Origin: Annulohypoxylon bovei var. microspora
Taxonomy: Eukaryota > Ascomycota > Sordariomycetes > Xylariales > Hypoxylaceae
Assembly: GCA_022836615.1 (NCBI GenBank)
Contig: MU405389.1
Span: 1 to 64,000 of the forward strand
Reading direction: 5' to 3'
DNA: 64,000 bases
Shown here: positions 33,679 to 43,638 of the stretch, piece by piece
Layout of the letters: each line of letters starts with the position of its first letter
Numbering within the stretch: the stretch's first letter is position 1
Notes under the pieces: model-generated
Seen by the model: only the letters and a program-made list of their open reading frames with translations
Database searches by the model: none
Told to the model about the DNA's origin: nothing
Translations under genes and position numbers: made by a program

Positions 33679-36600
33679 ATGATAGATAGCATTTCATCCC
33701 ACTCAACTATGCTCGCTTCCACCGAAACTGTTTCGCCCGCGGCGTCGACAACTCTTTACTTCGACCCCCTATACGATCACCCTCCACTTGGTAAACCTAC
33801 CTATGATAGTCAACGAGCATTTAAGAAACATAAGGTTCTCCCACATCCGAGAAATAATCGACCGGCGTCGATAACCAGGAATCGCCATTCCCGTGACCTG
33901 TCCATCGATACGACGTCAATCCCGGAATCGCATGTGAAGACAGAACCACCATCCACCCCGACTAACCCGAAGCACGACGAGAGTCCTGAAGTCAAGGTTC
34001 CTGGACCTGCTCTTCCACCCACGCCACCGGCGCACTCTCGTACTTCTTCAGGAAGCCACTCGATTCAGCCCTCGAGTCCGACTTATGTCGGTAGTCCGGT
34101 GCGAAGTGCTACAAACACTCCAGTGGATACGACACCGAGAACTCCACCTCATCAGACGAGCCCACCCACTCCAGACGTGACCCCTCCGCAGCCCGAGCGT
34201 CGATCGAGACCCTCCCGACCCGTTCTAGCGGATCGCATTCCATCAAAGGCTACAGCAGATTCTCGGACGGAATCATTCACCACGGCAGTCGAAAACCTAG
34301 ACTCTTCCGAAGAAGACGACAAGCTCCAGTTGACACCCCGGCCCGTCTTAACTTCTAGCAAGGCGACCCAGACCATAGCAAGACGCGTAATTGATGCAAG
34401 ACAAAGAAAGGCGGCAGACGTGGGTCTAGGCTTAGGTCTCGAGTCTGACGATAATCTTACACCTGGGACGAAGCGAGAGTTTTCAACATTTGATGGTGAC
34501 TGGGGCACAACTGCCAGCGGAGCTGAGAAGGGATGGGACAGTAAACACGAAAGGAATGTTAGAGTGGAGAAGCGACGTGTCCAATCTGAGACTAATGGAC
34601 AAAAATCTGAAGTAATCGAGGATGTGACAATTACTCCGACCAATGCGACAAAGGCTTTACGATCGATGCCCCTGTCTGACCGATTACATACGCAACCCTC
34701 ACCACCTCCGGAATCTACGAACAGGGATACGCGCTGGACCGCGCCGTCTACTTCCGAGTCCTCGGTGAGTACTGACGTTAGGCGGTCCTCCGGAATGTCC
34801 TCGAAATCTACAGTCTCTACGGTAGTAGAGGCTATTTTAGTCGGGACGCCTCCTCAGAGGCGCAAGACGTTACGGCATGTCAGGAAGCAACCAGCTCTCA
34901 GGGATTCTAGCTCTGAGATCTCACCCTCGAGCTCGTCGGCGAATACATCCCTTCGCCAGATGGAAAGTGCTCCGCGTGCAAGAGCTCCTAGGAGGGCTGT
35001 TGATAGTACTGTGCGATCAGAAAGTCTTGCATCTACTGGTACAGCCTACTCTGTCGCTAGTCGAAAGGTTCGCCGGGAGGTTTGGAAGAACGGAGGCATT
35101 CCCGTGGTCGTCATCCCTGATCGTAGAGCTTCTATGAAGGCTACTGAACCACCGTCACTGAGATCTACGAGTAGTCATCACTCTAAGAGAAGCAATAGTC
35201 TAAGCTCGGCACCGCTATCAAATCCGTCTAAGGCAAAGGACCTAACGCCATATTTTGACAAACCTTCTCGGAGAGGTAGATCAATATCGGAATCTGAAGG
35301 GTCAGTCCGAGTAGATGAATTGACAATGGACTACCCTCCAATTGTTCCTATGCGTAGATCTTCTCTTTCAGCCCCAACCAGCAGGAATGGATCTAGGGCT
35401 GGTTCTCGAGCCGGATCACTGACCGCCGAAAGCCTGAAGGCGCACAATACGTTTCTGGAGGAAGACGGCAAACAGCAACCCCAACAACAGCACCAACAGC
35501 AGCACCAACCACCACCACATGTAACAGTGGAACGTGCACCTCCCGTCGAGAATATGAATAGTCCTCCCGATCAGAGACAACCTGAACCAACTCCATCAGT
35601 TGAGTCGCACAAAGATGCCTCCCATGACCACAAGCCACTTGTCGACAATAACGGAGACCCGTTCTTCGGCAAACGGTTGACAGCGCACAACACCCCATTT
35701 TCTCAGGCTTCTGTAGAGACAAACGGGACTCACTCTGCGGCAGATATCTCGGAAGCGATGGCGGTGAATATTTACCCACACCAAAACAAATCTGTTTTGA
35801 TGGTTCATCATATGTCGAAACCCGTCGATTCTACTGTCGTTGCAAACGCTTTGCAAAGCCCAGATCCTACCCAGAATGGGAAGGTTATGAACCCGGGAAA
35901 ATTCCTAAACACCCCTAAAATTACAGCAAGCGGTCCAGATGGAGCACCCGCGACACCTCCCCAGCCCCAGTTTTCCATGGACGATGTAGATTCCCCTCTG
36001 AGAAACCCGCGTGCTCCCCCTGAACCGCCTGCAATCAAATTCATCCCAGCTACACCATCTGGGCTTACTCCGACTGCTGAGAAGGAGAAGATGCTTGGAA
36101 ACTACTTCGAAGAGACCCAGAAGCGACCTTCGCTAGTACGTCGTGCTTTTAGCCTTCGCAAGAGCTCGGATAATGTTCGTCCACCCGGTTTCCTCTCGCG
36201 AACTCTATCTCTTTCGAGGACGCTTCGAAAAGACACCACTGAGAACCCGACGCTTGAAAAGAGCAAGGACTCAAAATCAAGTCAGTATCCAACGGTCGAT
36301 GACCCGCCGCCCGACGAGTCTAAATTGCACCCATTCTGGCGACCTACTTTCGAAGATGATTGCGACGAGTATGGCGACTGGGAACACGGCATTCCTCCGG
36401 AGGTAGATACAGTGTACCGGTACCCACCAGTTGCTCGCCGTAGAAGTTTGAGCGAACGTATGAAGCGTACCTTTGCTATTCTCCCTATAGAGGATGAGGA
36501 TCACTACACAGCCTCCGGCCAGCGCAGTCCGGAACGTCGAACAGTCAAGCGTACACCGAGCGGTAGACTCCGTGTGATGAGACACCATGATAGCTCTAGT

Positions 36601-37005
36601 AGCCTTGATTGGAATAATCACCGGTACTCCCGTGACTACGAGTCCGAAGGACGGCCATCTACAGCGCCCGACAACCCAAATCGACGCGTCTGGGGTATCG
36701 AGAAACGCGTAGATGATAGAGGACGTAGGCTCTTCCCTGGCTGGCAGGACAAGCTGGAACAATACCGACCGCAGAATCTTCAGCGTAGGTTGAGCGAACA
36801 CCGCCGACAAAAACGTACCGAGGTCCTCCGACAGAAGATTAGTGGACCGCGGGAGGTCCGTGACGGCGTAGGCGAGGTCATCAAGCGCAATAGCTATAAG
36901 GGACCTTCCTATCAGACTGCGTCGCATGTCCAGCCCGCGCCAAATGGCAAGGCGCGTAATCAACAGCCGGAAGTACATCGACGCCGGGGGCCCATCCGAG
37001 TCTAA
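33679..37005 (+). CDS. Large intrinsically disordered conserved fungal protein
   Basis: Single exon, 1,108 residues. I do not recognise a named domain. Residues about 1-880 are rich in Ser, Pro, Thr and Arg with many S/T-P sites, basic-Ser motifs (RRSS, RRGRS) and a short poly-Gln tract near 598-613. The region near 884-1050 looks more ordered and conserved: HPFWRPTFEDD, EYGDWEHGIPPEVDTVYRYP, RRRSLSERMKRTFAILP, VWGIEKRVDDRGRRLFPGWQ. The pattern, long phosphorylatable disorder and a conserved aromatic/basic C-terminus, fits a scaffold or cortical regulatory protein (inference only). The ATG at 33,679 is the first in frame; Met11 (33,709) is a possible alternative. No introns are needed. Confidence 0.75.
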   Translation: MIDSISSHSTMLASTETVSPAASTTLYFDPLYDHPPLGKPTYDSQRAFKKHKVLPHPRNNRPASITRNRHSRDLSIDTTSIPESHVKTEPPSTPTNPKHDESPEVKVPGPALPPTPPAHSRTSSGSHSIQPSSPTYVGSPVRSATNTPVDTTPRTPPHQTSPPTPDVTPPQPERRSRPSRPVLADRIPSKATADSRTESFTTAVENLDSSEEDDKLQLTPRPVLTSSKATQTIARRVIDARQRKAADVGLGLGLESDDNLTPGTKREFSTFDGDWGTTASGAEKGWDSKHERNVRVEKRRVQSETNGQKSEVIEDVTITPTNATKALRSMPLSDRLHTQPSPPPESTNRDTRWTAPSTSESSVSTDVRRSSGMSSKSTVSTVVEAILVGTPPQRRKTLRHVRKQPALRDSSSEISPSSSSANTSLRQMESAPRARAPRRAVDSTVRSESLASTGTAYSVASRKVRREVWKNGGIPVVVIPDRRASMKATEPPSLRSTSSHHSKRSNSLSSAPLSNPSKAKDLTPYFDKPSRRGRSISESEGSVRVDELTMDYPPIVPMRRSSLSAPTSRNGSRAGSRAGSLTAESLKAHNTFLEEDGKQQPQQQHQQQHQPPPHVTVERAPPVENMNSPPDQRQPEPTPSVESHKDASHDHKPLVDNNGDPFFGKRLTAHNTPFSQASVETNGTHSAADISEAMAVNIYPHQNKSVLMVHHMSKPVDSTVVANALQSPDPTQNGKVMNPGKFLNTPKITASGPDGAPATPPQPQFSMDDVDSPLRNPRAPPEPPAIKFIPATPSGLTPTAEKEKMLGNYFEETQKRPSLVRRAFSLRKSSDNVRPPGFLSRTLSLSRTLRKDTTENPTLEKSKDSKSSQYPTVDDPPPDESKLHPFWRPTFEDDCDEYGDWEHGIPPEVDTVYRYPPVARRRSLSERMKRTFAILPIEDEDHYTASGQRSPERRTVKRTPSGRLRVMRHHDSSSSLDWNNHRYSRDYESEGRPSTAPDNPNRRVWGIEKRVDDRGRRLFPGWQDKLEQYRPQNLQRRLSEHRRQKRTEVLRQKISGPREVRDGVGEVIKRNSYKGPSYQTASHVQPAPNGKARNQQPEVHRRRGPIRV

Positions 37006-38347
37006 TTATATTCCAATTGTTGGACTTTCTTTTTTAGGAGTTATATCCGTATAGGTTCTATTGATGGAAGCCTTTATTTTGCAACGAAGTATAGTGTTCG
37101 ACTTGCGACTTTCCGTACTCGTGTTATCACCGTCACCATCACCATTACTGCTAAACAACTACTTCACACCTAGCAACAATCACCCTAACGACCTGTCATT
37201 AACCTAATGATGCATACGAGCCACGATAAAAACGACATATCATATTCCCCCACATCACGATTTTGAGTTATGAATGATTTCTGGTTGGGTTTTCGCTTAC
37301 GAAAAAAAGGATGCGATAAAGGGTTTATTTTCTATTTTTACTACTATGGATAAGCATGCTGGACGTGAGGGTTGCGGAGAACCGAGGGCGGAAAGGGGGG
37401 ATTGGATGATGGATGAAGGGAATGAAACTGATGAAGTTGTTCCTTTTTTCTTGGCATACCTACGTTTTACCCCTTTTTATTTTTTTGGCGTTACGAATGA
37501 AGAGAAGACATCTGCTATGAATACCTAGTCGAGCGAATGATGATGAGCTGATTCTGCTTTTTGCCTTTTGGGTTGATCCTGGATGGCGATTTTTTTTTGG
37601 AGTGTTCCCACTTTGTGATGCTATACTGTTTTTGCCTGGTTTGCCTTGTCCACGATGCTGTTGCTGATATTGTATTGTACGGAGATAGACATGTCTTGAT
37701 CTCACGACGGAGAATAACGAAAAATGAGACAGTGAAGCAATTATCACATTGTAGCATTTACGGGTCCTAAAGGCATAAGTGCCATTATCAAGTTTTAACT
37801 ATGTAGCTTTGGCGCAATGCAAAAATGCTGCTGTATTCTTGGTCAGAGTACTGCTGACCAAAGTGGTATATGCCTCGAACGAAGAAACGCCTCGAATTGC
37901 CATCTTTTTTAGGCAATGCAGGAAAAGTGTAGCCCCTAACGCCTTGCCTCGCAACCAGGTTCCGCGGCTCTTTTTAGTCGATCCGGTTACAGTTCCTCGA
38001 GTAGCTGGCTTGTTTTCCCTTCACAATGTTCTCCCTCGCATGGGCAAGCTTCTGTTGTTATACACGTAGTCTGTACACACCGCCTCATACCCGGCCACGT
38101 AGTTGCAATATGGATTCTTCTCAGGCGTCATTAACATCCAGCCCGTCTACTCGTCTGGTCTGGAAAATCGCCACTCGTGCTTAGCCCAGTCTCGAGCCTC
38201 CTTTAGCAGCCTTAGTCTTCGCAATACGCAAAATCGAGCCTAAGTCCTGGGCCTCTTGGACGGCGGCCCTCCGGCACCCCGGTCTCCTCCTCTGCTTCGG
38301 TCCCTGCTTCTATCGCGCCGGTGCTTTACGCCATCACGAACACGGTC
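37006..38347. other. Convergent intergenic region
   Basis: 1.3 kb between the 3' ends of the disordered-protein gene and the U1-C gene. No frame here has a domain; the longest (37,779-38,069, 96 codons) has no supporting signal. Confidence 0.55.
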
Positions 38348-39169
38348 CTAACGCCCAGGCGGCCCAGATTGTCCGAGCGGCGGCGGGAAGCCAATCGCTC
38401 CAGGCGGCGAGGGCCCGCCGGGGAAGCCCTGGCCAGGGGGCGGCATGCCTGGGAACGGGAAGGGAGGCGCGTTCGAGCCGCCGGGAGGCGGGAACGGTAG
38501 ACCGCCTGGGGGAGGAAAGGGGAGGCCGGACCCGGGGGGTGGCATGGGCAGACCGTTCGGGCCTGGGAAGGGCGGAGGGGGTAGGCCGCGGGCGGATTGG
38601 CCTGGGGGTGCTGTGGCGGGTGTTAGATGATAGGACCTTAAACATTGTAATACAAGATGGGGATAGGGTCACTTACGAGGCATCCCCGCGGGAAACACGC
38701 CACCGGGCGGTGGCGGCATGCCGGCTGGCATCCCGGGGAAGGGCGGAGGGGGCATTCCACCCGGGAAGCTGAAGGGAGGGGGCGGCATTCCCGGGAAACC
38801 ACCTGCTGCTGCTGCTGCCGCGGCCGCAGCGGCGCCGCCGGGCTGGTTCTGGGGCAGCATGGGATTAGCGTGGGCCTGGCCCTCGGCGGCGTAGGAGGAG
38901 GTGATGCTGTCGATGACGCTCTGGGCCTTCTCGTGCCCGATCTGCTGGTAGTAGTCGACGACGTTGCGCAGGTGGTTGCGGCCGCTGTTGTGCGCCTTGC
39001 GCACGCTCATGCTGTCGTGCGTCAGGTAGACGTCGCAGTAGTCGCAGAAGACTGTTTATATCAATCAATATCAGTACATCAGCATTGTTTCCGGAAGACG
39101 GATGATGATAGTAGGGAAGGAAATGGAAGGAGACCTGTATGTTATATGGGGAGACTTACACTTCGGCAT
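38348..39169 (-). CDS. YHC1: U1 small nuclear ribonucleoprotein C
   Basis: Three exons: 39,169-39,160 (10 nt), 39,051-38,677 and 38,610-38,348; 215 residues. U1-C is the U1 snRNP protein that stabilises pairing of U1 snRNA with 5' splice sites. The join gives [20 protein letters not shown], with zinc ligands Cys6, Cys9, His24 and His30 of the U1-type C2H2 finger, followed by RKAHNSGRNHLRNVVDYYQQ. The rest is the usual Pro/Gly/Met-rich tail (GMPPPPFP repeats) with a poly-Ala run. Intron 1 has GTAAGT and ends AACAG; intron 2 has GTAAGT, CTAAC and CACAG (a second AG 9 nt later is possible and would change only three residues). The gene is divergent from ERV25 with a 431-bp spacer. Confidence 0.93.
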
Positions 39170-39600
39170 CTTGGCGGTGTTATCTTTGCTGCGATTGAAG
39201 AATGGGATATGGTTTTCTGAAGGAAAGATACGCTTCGAAGATGAAGTTTGCGAATCTGGGAGGACCATACAAAAAGATACAAAAGGTCGGAGCTTGGACG
39301 CGAAAAAGAATTGGGACCCCGGTCAATCGGTGAGGCTCGACAGCACGTGACTTAATCGCTGCAAGGCTATTGGAACTACTAAGATCCTTAGCATGTGATT
39401 GGATGGAAACTTGAACACGTATTACTACCTGGTACAAAGATACATCGAAACACTCAGATCCCTAAAGTTGTTAGCTCCTAAGCTCCTGGTTCGACATTCG
39501 ACATTCTCCCTTTCGCAAGATCCAATTCTTTGGGAGAACGAGAACGAGAACAGCAACACTGCACTGTTCTGTCCACAACGGAAGCCCACACACGAACACA
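39170..39600. promoter_or_regulatory. Divergent promoter region between U1-C and ERV25
   Basis: 431 bp separate the two start codons, so both housekeeping promoters must overlap or abut. No TATA box is evident on either side, in contrast to the kinase/HeLo pair. Confidence 0.5.
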
Positions 39601-40503
39601 ATGGCTTTGCCACGAGCATTGCTGCAGTACATCTGCGGCTTCGTGCTCTTGATCGCCTCGGTCAACGCTTTGAAATTCGACCTCCAGGCACGCGGCCAGA
39701 ACGACAAGAAGACAGAACGATGCATACGGAACTTCGTCGCGAAGGACACTTTAGTCGTCGTCACGGCCACCGTCGGCGGGAGCAAGGGAGACGGCATGAT
39801 TGTCAATATGCACGTATGTTCAATCTACGAAGCTATACACTCCCTACCTACGTATCCTACGTATCGTACTATAAGCGAATTGACATAGCAAAGTTAAGCT
39901 AACACTAGATTTTGAATCGGGTTATAGATCTTAGATAATGTAGGCAACGAGTACGGAAAGCCGAAAGACGTAGTAGGCGAGCAGCGCACCGTCTTCACGT
40001 CCCACGCGGACGCCGCCTTCGACGTATGTTTCGAGAACGTCATGACGCACTGTATGTCCCCCCTATTCCTTGTCCGTCATTTCCTCCCTCTCTACTATCT
40101 CTTCGCGCGTTGTCGAATAGTGAGAAAAGGAATGGGCTAAAACAGACCTCCCCCGAAACAAGCTCTTAACCAGTTCAAACCAGCGCGCATGAACAACCCG
40201 AGCCGGCACGTGGAGCTCGACATCGACATCGGCGCCGACGCCAAGGACTGGTCCGCCATCCAGGCCACCGAGAAGCTGAAGCCGGTCGAGACCGAGCTGC
40301 GCCGCATCGAGGAGTCCATCGCCGATATCGTCCGCGAGATGGACTACCTGCGGGCAAGGGAGCAGAAGCTGCGCGACACCAACGAGAGCACGAATACCCG
40401 CGTCAAGTGGTTCGGCATCGGCACCACCATGCTGCTGGTCGCGCTGTGGGGCTGGCAGATCATGTACCTGCGCGCCTACTTCCGGTCGAAGCACTTGATC
40501 TAA
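39601..40503 (+). CDS. ERV25: p24-family cargo receptor Erv25 (EMP24/GP25L)
   Basis: Three exons: 39,601-39,813, 39,928-40,051 and 40,184-40,503; 218 residues, the usual p24 length. p24 proteins cycle between ER and Golgi in COPII and COPI vesicles and help sort GPI-anchored cargo. The layout is a signal peptide (MALPRALLQYICGFVLLIAS, then VNA), a GOLD domain with the Cys41-Cys105 pair, a coiled coil (EKLKPVETELRRIEESIADI), a transmembrane span near 187-209, and the short cytosolic tail YLRAYFRSKHLI typical of Erv25. Introns start GTATGT (both) and have CTTAAC-like branch sites. Two GPI-anchored proteins lie in the same window, but any functional link is only general. Confidence 0.93.
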
Positions 40504-41327
40504 GATGTACCCAACCAGCCAGCCAACCAACCGATCAAGTTTCTCGCGAGCTCGAGGGATTGCGTTGCGTTGGTCTAGGTATATCATAGGACAAGCAATC
40601 AAGCAGCTAGACACCTATTGTCTGTCTGGGACACCACGACTCTACCATAGCGTAGGTAGTCAAGGAGTCGCGGATCTTACAGAGCTTCAAGGGGGAAGGA
40701 AGGCAAAGGCGTGATACGAGTATTTTTCGGAGGGCAAAAAATGGACATTGGCGGGCATGGAACACGATACTTCATGCTTTTGTACGCATAATCTGTATAG
40801 GCGTCTGCTGATGCTAGGGAGTCTGGAGATGAATAAAAACACGAACGACATAATACTTGAATTGCTATCCTCATTGCTTGAATCGTTACTCAATATTTCA
40901 CATGATATCCATTATAAATTCCTTTTTAAGTATACTACTAATAAATAGTAGGTATAAGACGCCGATCAATCGGAGACAAACGGGAGCAAGGTACCCGGCC
41001 CCTTAGTAACCGGGCCGGCGGGGAGGGGCGGCCTCGGCAATTTTCACATGATTCGCGAATTACAAAGCTTCAATTGATAATTAGTTCGGAGCTTTCTACT
41101 TACATAGCTCTAAGCTTTTTAAGCTAGAGCTCTCCAAACCAACTACGTCAACGATCCGACTACAAACAATTGGCCATTTCTTTTATGTCTCACATCACAT
41201 GCTATATGGTAGAATGTGAAGACAATTAAGGGAAAACGACGATTCGATACGATAGTATCTATTCTGTAAACGAAATAGCCCAAGATCTATCTAGACCAGT
41301 CCGATTAATTTAGAAGAGAGAAGAACA
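40504..41327. other. Intergenic region with a GC-rich hairpin
   Basis: Between ERV25 and the SDHAF2 gene, same strand. A perfect 7-bp hairpin (CCGGCCC / GGGCCGG, 10-nt loop) lies at 40,995-41,018 within a small GC-rich patch surrounded by A/T-richer DNA. No gene seen. Confidence 0.5.
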
Positions 41328-42458
41328 ATGGCTTCAGCAGCTTCAGCAATCCCCCGCAGCATCATGCGCGCGGCACGGAGGCCCTCGTCTGTCACTGCAG
41401 CTAGACAATTCCTGCTCCACCGTCCGCTAAGCAGCACAAGCGCCCGACGAGCTGGCGTCTTCCCAGGCAACCCGCCGCCCATGGAGCCGCACAAGCAGCG
41501 CGGTCCGCAAGCCCAGGGAGGAGGCGACATTGCCGTCGGCGAGCTCGAGGGCACCGACTTCCGCATCGAGCCCATGAAGCGCGTCGGCGAGGACGACGGC
41601 ACGATGCGGGCGAGGTTGGTTTGTACGTATATTCGGCCTCTCATATGCTCCTCTACATTCTATATACACCAATCGCCCCCTGTACTATATATCTACCACA
41701 CATATGATATGATATATATGCGCAGTCTACACGAACACGTGCCAGGTATATAACTAAGCTCAAAGACTAACCAAGTACCCAACCCAGACCAGAGCCGCAA
41801 GCGCGGCATCCTCGAGACCGACCTCCTGCTCTCGACCTTCGCCGACGCGTACCTACCCACCATGACGCGCGAGCAGATGGCCCAGTACGACCGCTTCCTC
41901 GACGAGAACGACTGGGACATCTACTACTGGGCGACGCAGGAGCCGCCGCCGAACGCCGTGTCCTACGACGCCTCTTCCTCTTCCCCTAGCACCAGCTCAG
42001 GCTCTCCCGCCCCGTCGATAGAAACAGCCGACACCAGCTCCGCCTCCTACGCCGGCGGCGTCGAGGCCGCGATCTCGGAAGCCACGCCGCTGGACACCTC
42101 GCCGTCGTCGCAGGGGTCTTCCATCCCCACCGCCTCCACCGCTTCCCCTTCCCTCCCGCACCAGCACCACCTCTCCGAACCCCTAGCCACAGGCGGAATC
42201 CCAACTACTGGCGATATGGGCGAAGGCAAAGAACCCGCAACCGCAGCAGCGGCCGCCGCCGCGTCCGCGGAGCCGTACAGCCAGCAGGGCGAGGTCGGCG
42301 AGTGGGCGCAGACGGTAGGCACCTTCAAGCCGGCGTACCGGCCGGTGCCGGCGCGGTGGCGCGAGAGCGAGGTCCTGCGGCTGCTGCGCGACCACGTGAA
42401 GGCGCGGGCGAAGGAGCGGGGTGGGATGGCGTTTATGCCTGCGTTGAGACATCCTTGA
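41328..42458 (+). CDS. SDH5: Succinate dehydrogenase assembly factor 2, mitochondrial (SDHAF2/Sdh5)
   Basis: Two exons, 41,328-41,622 and 41,788-42,458; 321 residues. The factor helps attach FAD covalently to the succinate dehydrogenase flavoprotein. The intron has a GTACGT donor, a GACTAAC branch site and ends CCCAG; the split codon gives Tyr. Residues 1-45 are a basic, Ser/Arg-rich mitochondrial presequence. The family core is clear: YQSRKRGILETDLLLSTFAD, MTREQMAQYDRFLDENDWDI and YYWAT (about 99-150). A Ser/Ala/Pro/Thr-rich insertion, about residues 158-265 with a poly-Ala run, separates the core from a C-terminal segment (GEWAQTVGTFKPAYRPVPAR). The typical family length is about 160-180 residues, so the insertion explains the excess. 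Confidence 0.9.
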
Positions 42459-43161
42459 TTTAGAGGCGAGAGGGGGGGAGGGGAGGTTGTTTATGAAGCT
42501 TATGAAGTGTGTGTATGTATCTACAAAAAAGAAAACGAAGGAGGGTAAGGTAGAAAGATTCGCAGGGAGGCTGGATTGAAACTTACCTACTCCACGGCTA
42601 TGGTCATATTTGGGGCTTATGGTACCGCGGTGGGTACCTATTTACATGTGCCCGGTCTGTAATGCATGAACACTATAAAAAATAATCATCCCTATACTCA
42701 AATATCAAAATTAAAGCTATACTAGAGTTCTCTCGAGTATACGAGTCTTACAGATACTAGTTGCCCCGTCTATCGCCTGGGGTACGTTACCACCGGAGAT
42801 ATAGGTCTTACCTTGTCTATAATGCAAAGTTATATTTGGATTCATCGGCAAGGGAGCGATTCCACGGAATCTCTTGGGAAAATAAACCGATAACACAGAA
42901 GCAGGCGGGCAGGTAAGAACACTGCTCAGAAGACATGAAATCTCACAACCATCGTCGCTCGCCCACCATTACAATTATACGGCCAATCAATACTCATACC
43001 AACTTACCAGCTCTCTCAACAACCCGCACAACTCTCAATAACAACAAATACAAGCCACAGAAGCAGAAACAGCAACAGCAATGAACAAACGCCAAGCGCC
43101 AGCCTAGCAATGCCCTCTAATTCCCCGCCCCCAGAGTGCCATACCCAAGCACCATTCATCG

Positions 43162-43194
<33 letters not shown>

Positions 43195-43638
43195 ATCGCA
43201 TTAACATTTACATCAAGAACGCCAAAAATTTGAACAAAATTTGAACAAAATATAAAAATGCCATATTCTCTCTCCATAGGCTACGTACGTCTCTCTCTCT
43301 CTTTAAAGAACACAACAAGCCCATCCGCGCGTCCACCAAACGCCGAGCCCCCGTAAGCCATTCGTTCGTTCGACGGTAGTGGTATCTTCCAAACCAAAAA
43401 AAAAACACACAAGCATAGCAGCCAAAGCCAAAGCCAAAAAAAACAAACACAGCCAGGTCAAGTCATTCATTCCCCTGCCTTGCCCTGCCCTGCCCTTTCC
43501 CCCATTTCCATTCTCCGGCTCCAGATCCCAGGGTAAGTTAGAACACGGACGTATACTTTCAGTTTAGTAAATTTTCATTTTCTTTCTTTTCTTTACTTTA
43601 CTTTCTTTACTTTGGTTGTCTTTTCGTACACGTAGCCC
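42459..43638. other. Convergent intergenic region with simple repeats
   Basis: 1.2 kb between the 3' ends of the SDHAF2 and Dsn1 genes. It contains a TCA trinucleotide run (43,162-43,194), short CT and GCCCT runs, and a CTTT-rich tract (43,575-43,612). No gene seen. Confidence 0.6.

Noticed and set aside
38445..38630. Gly/Pro-rich plus-strand frames opposite U1-C
   Set aside because: Antisense reading of the Pro/Gly-rich U1-C tail.
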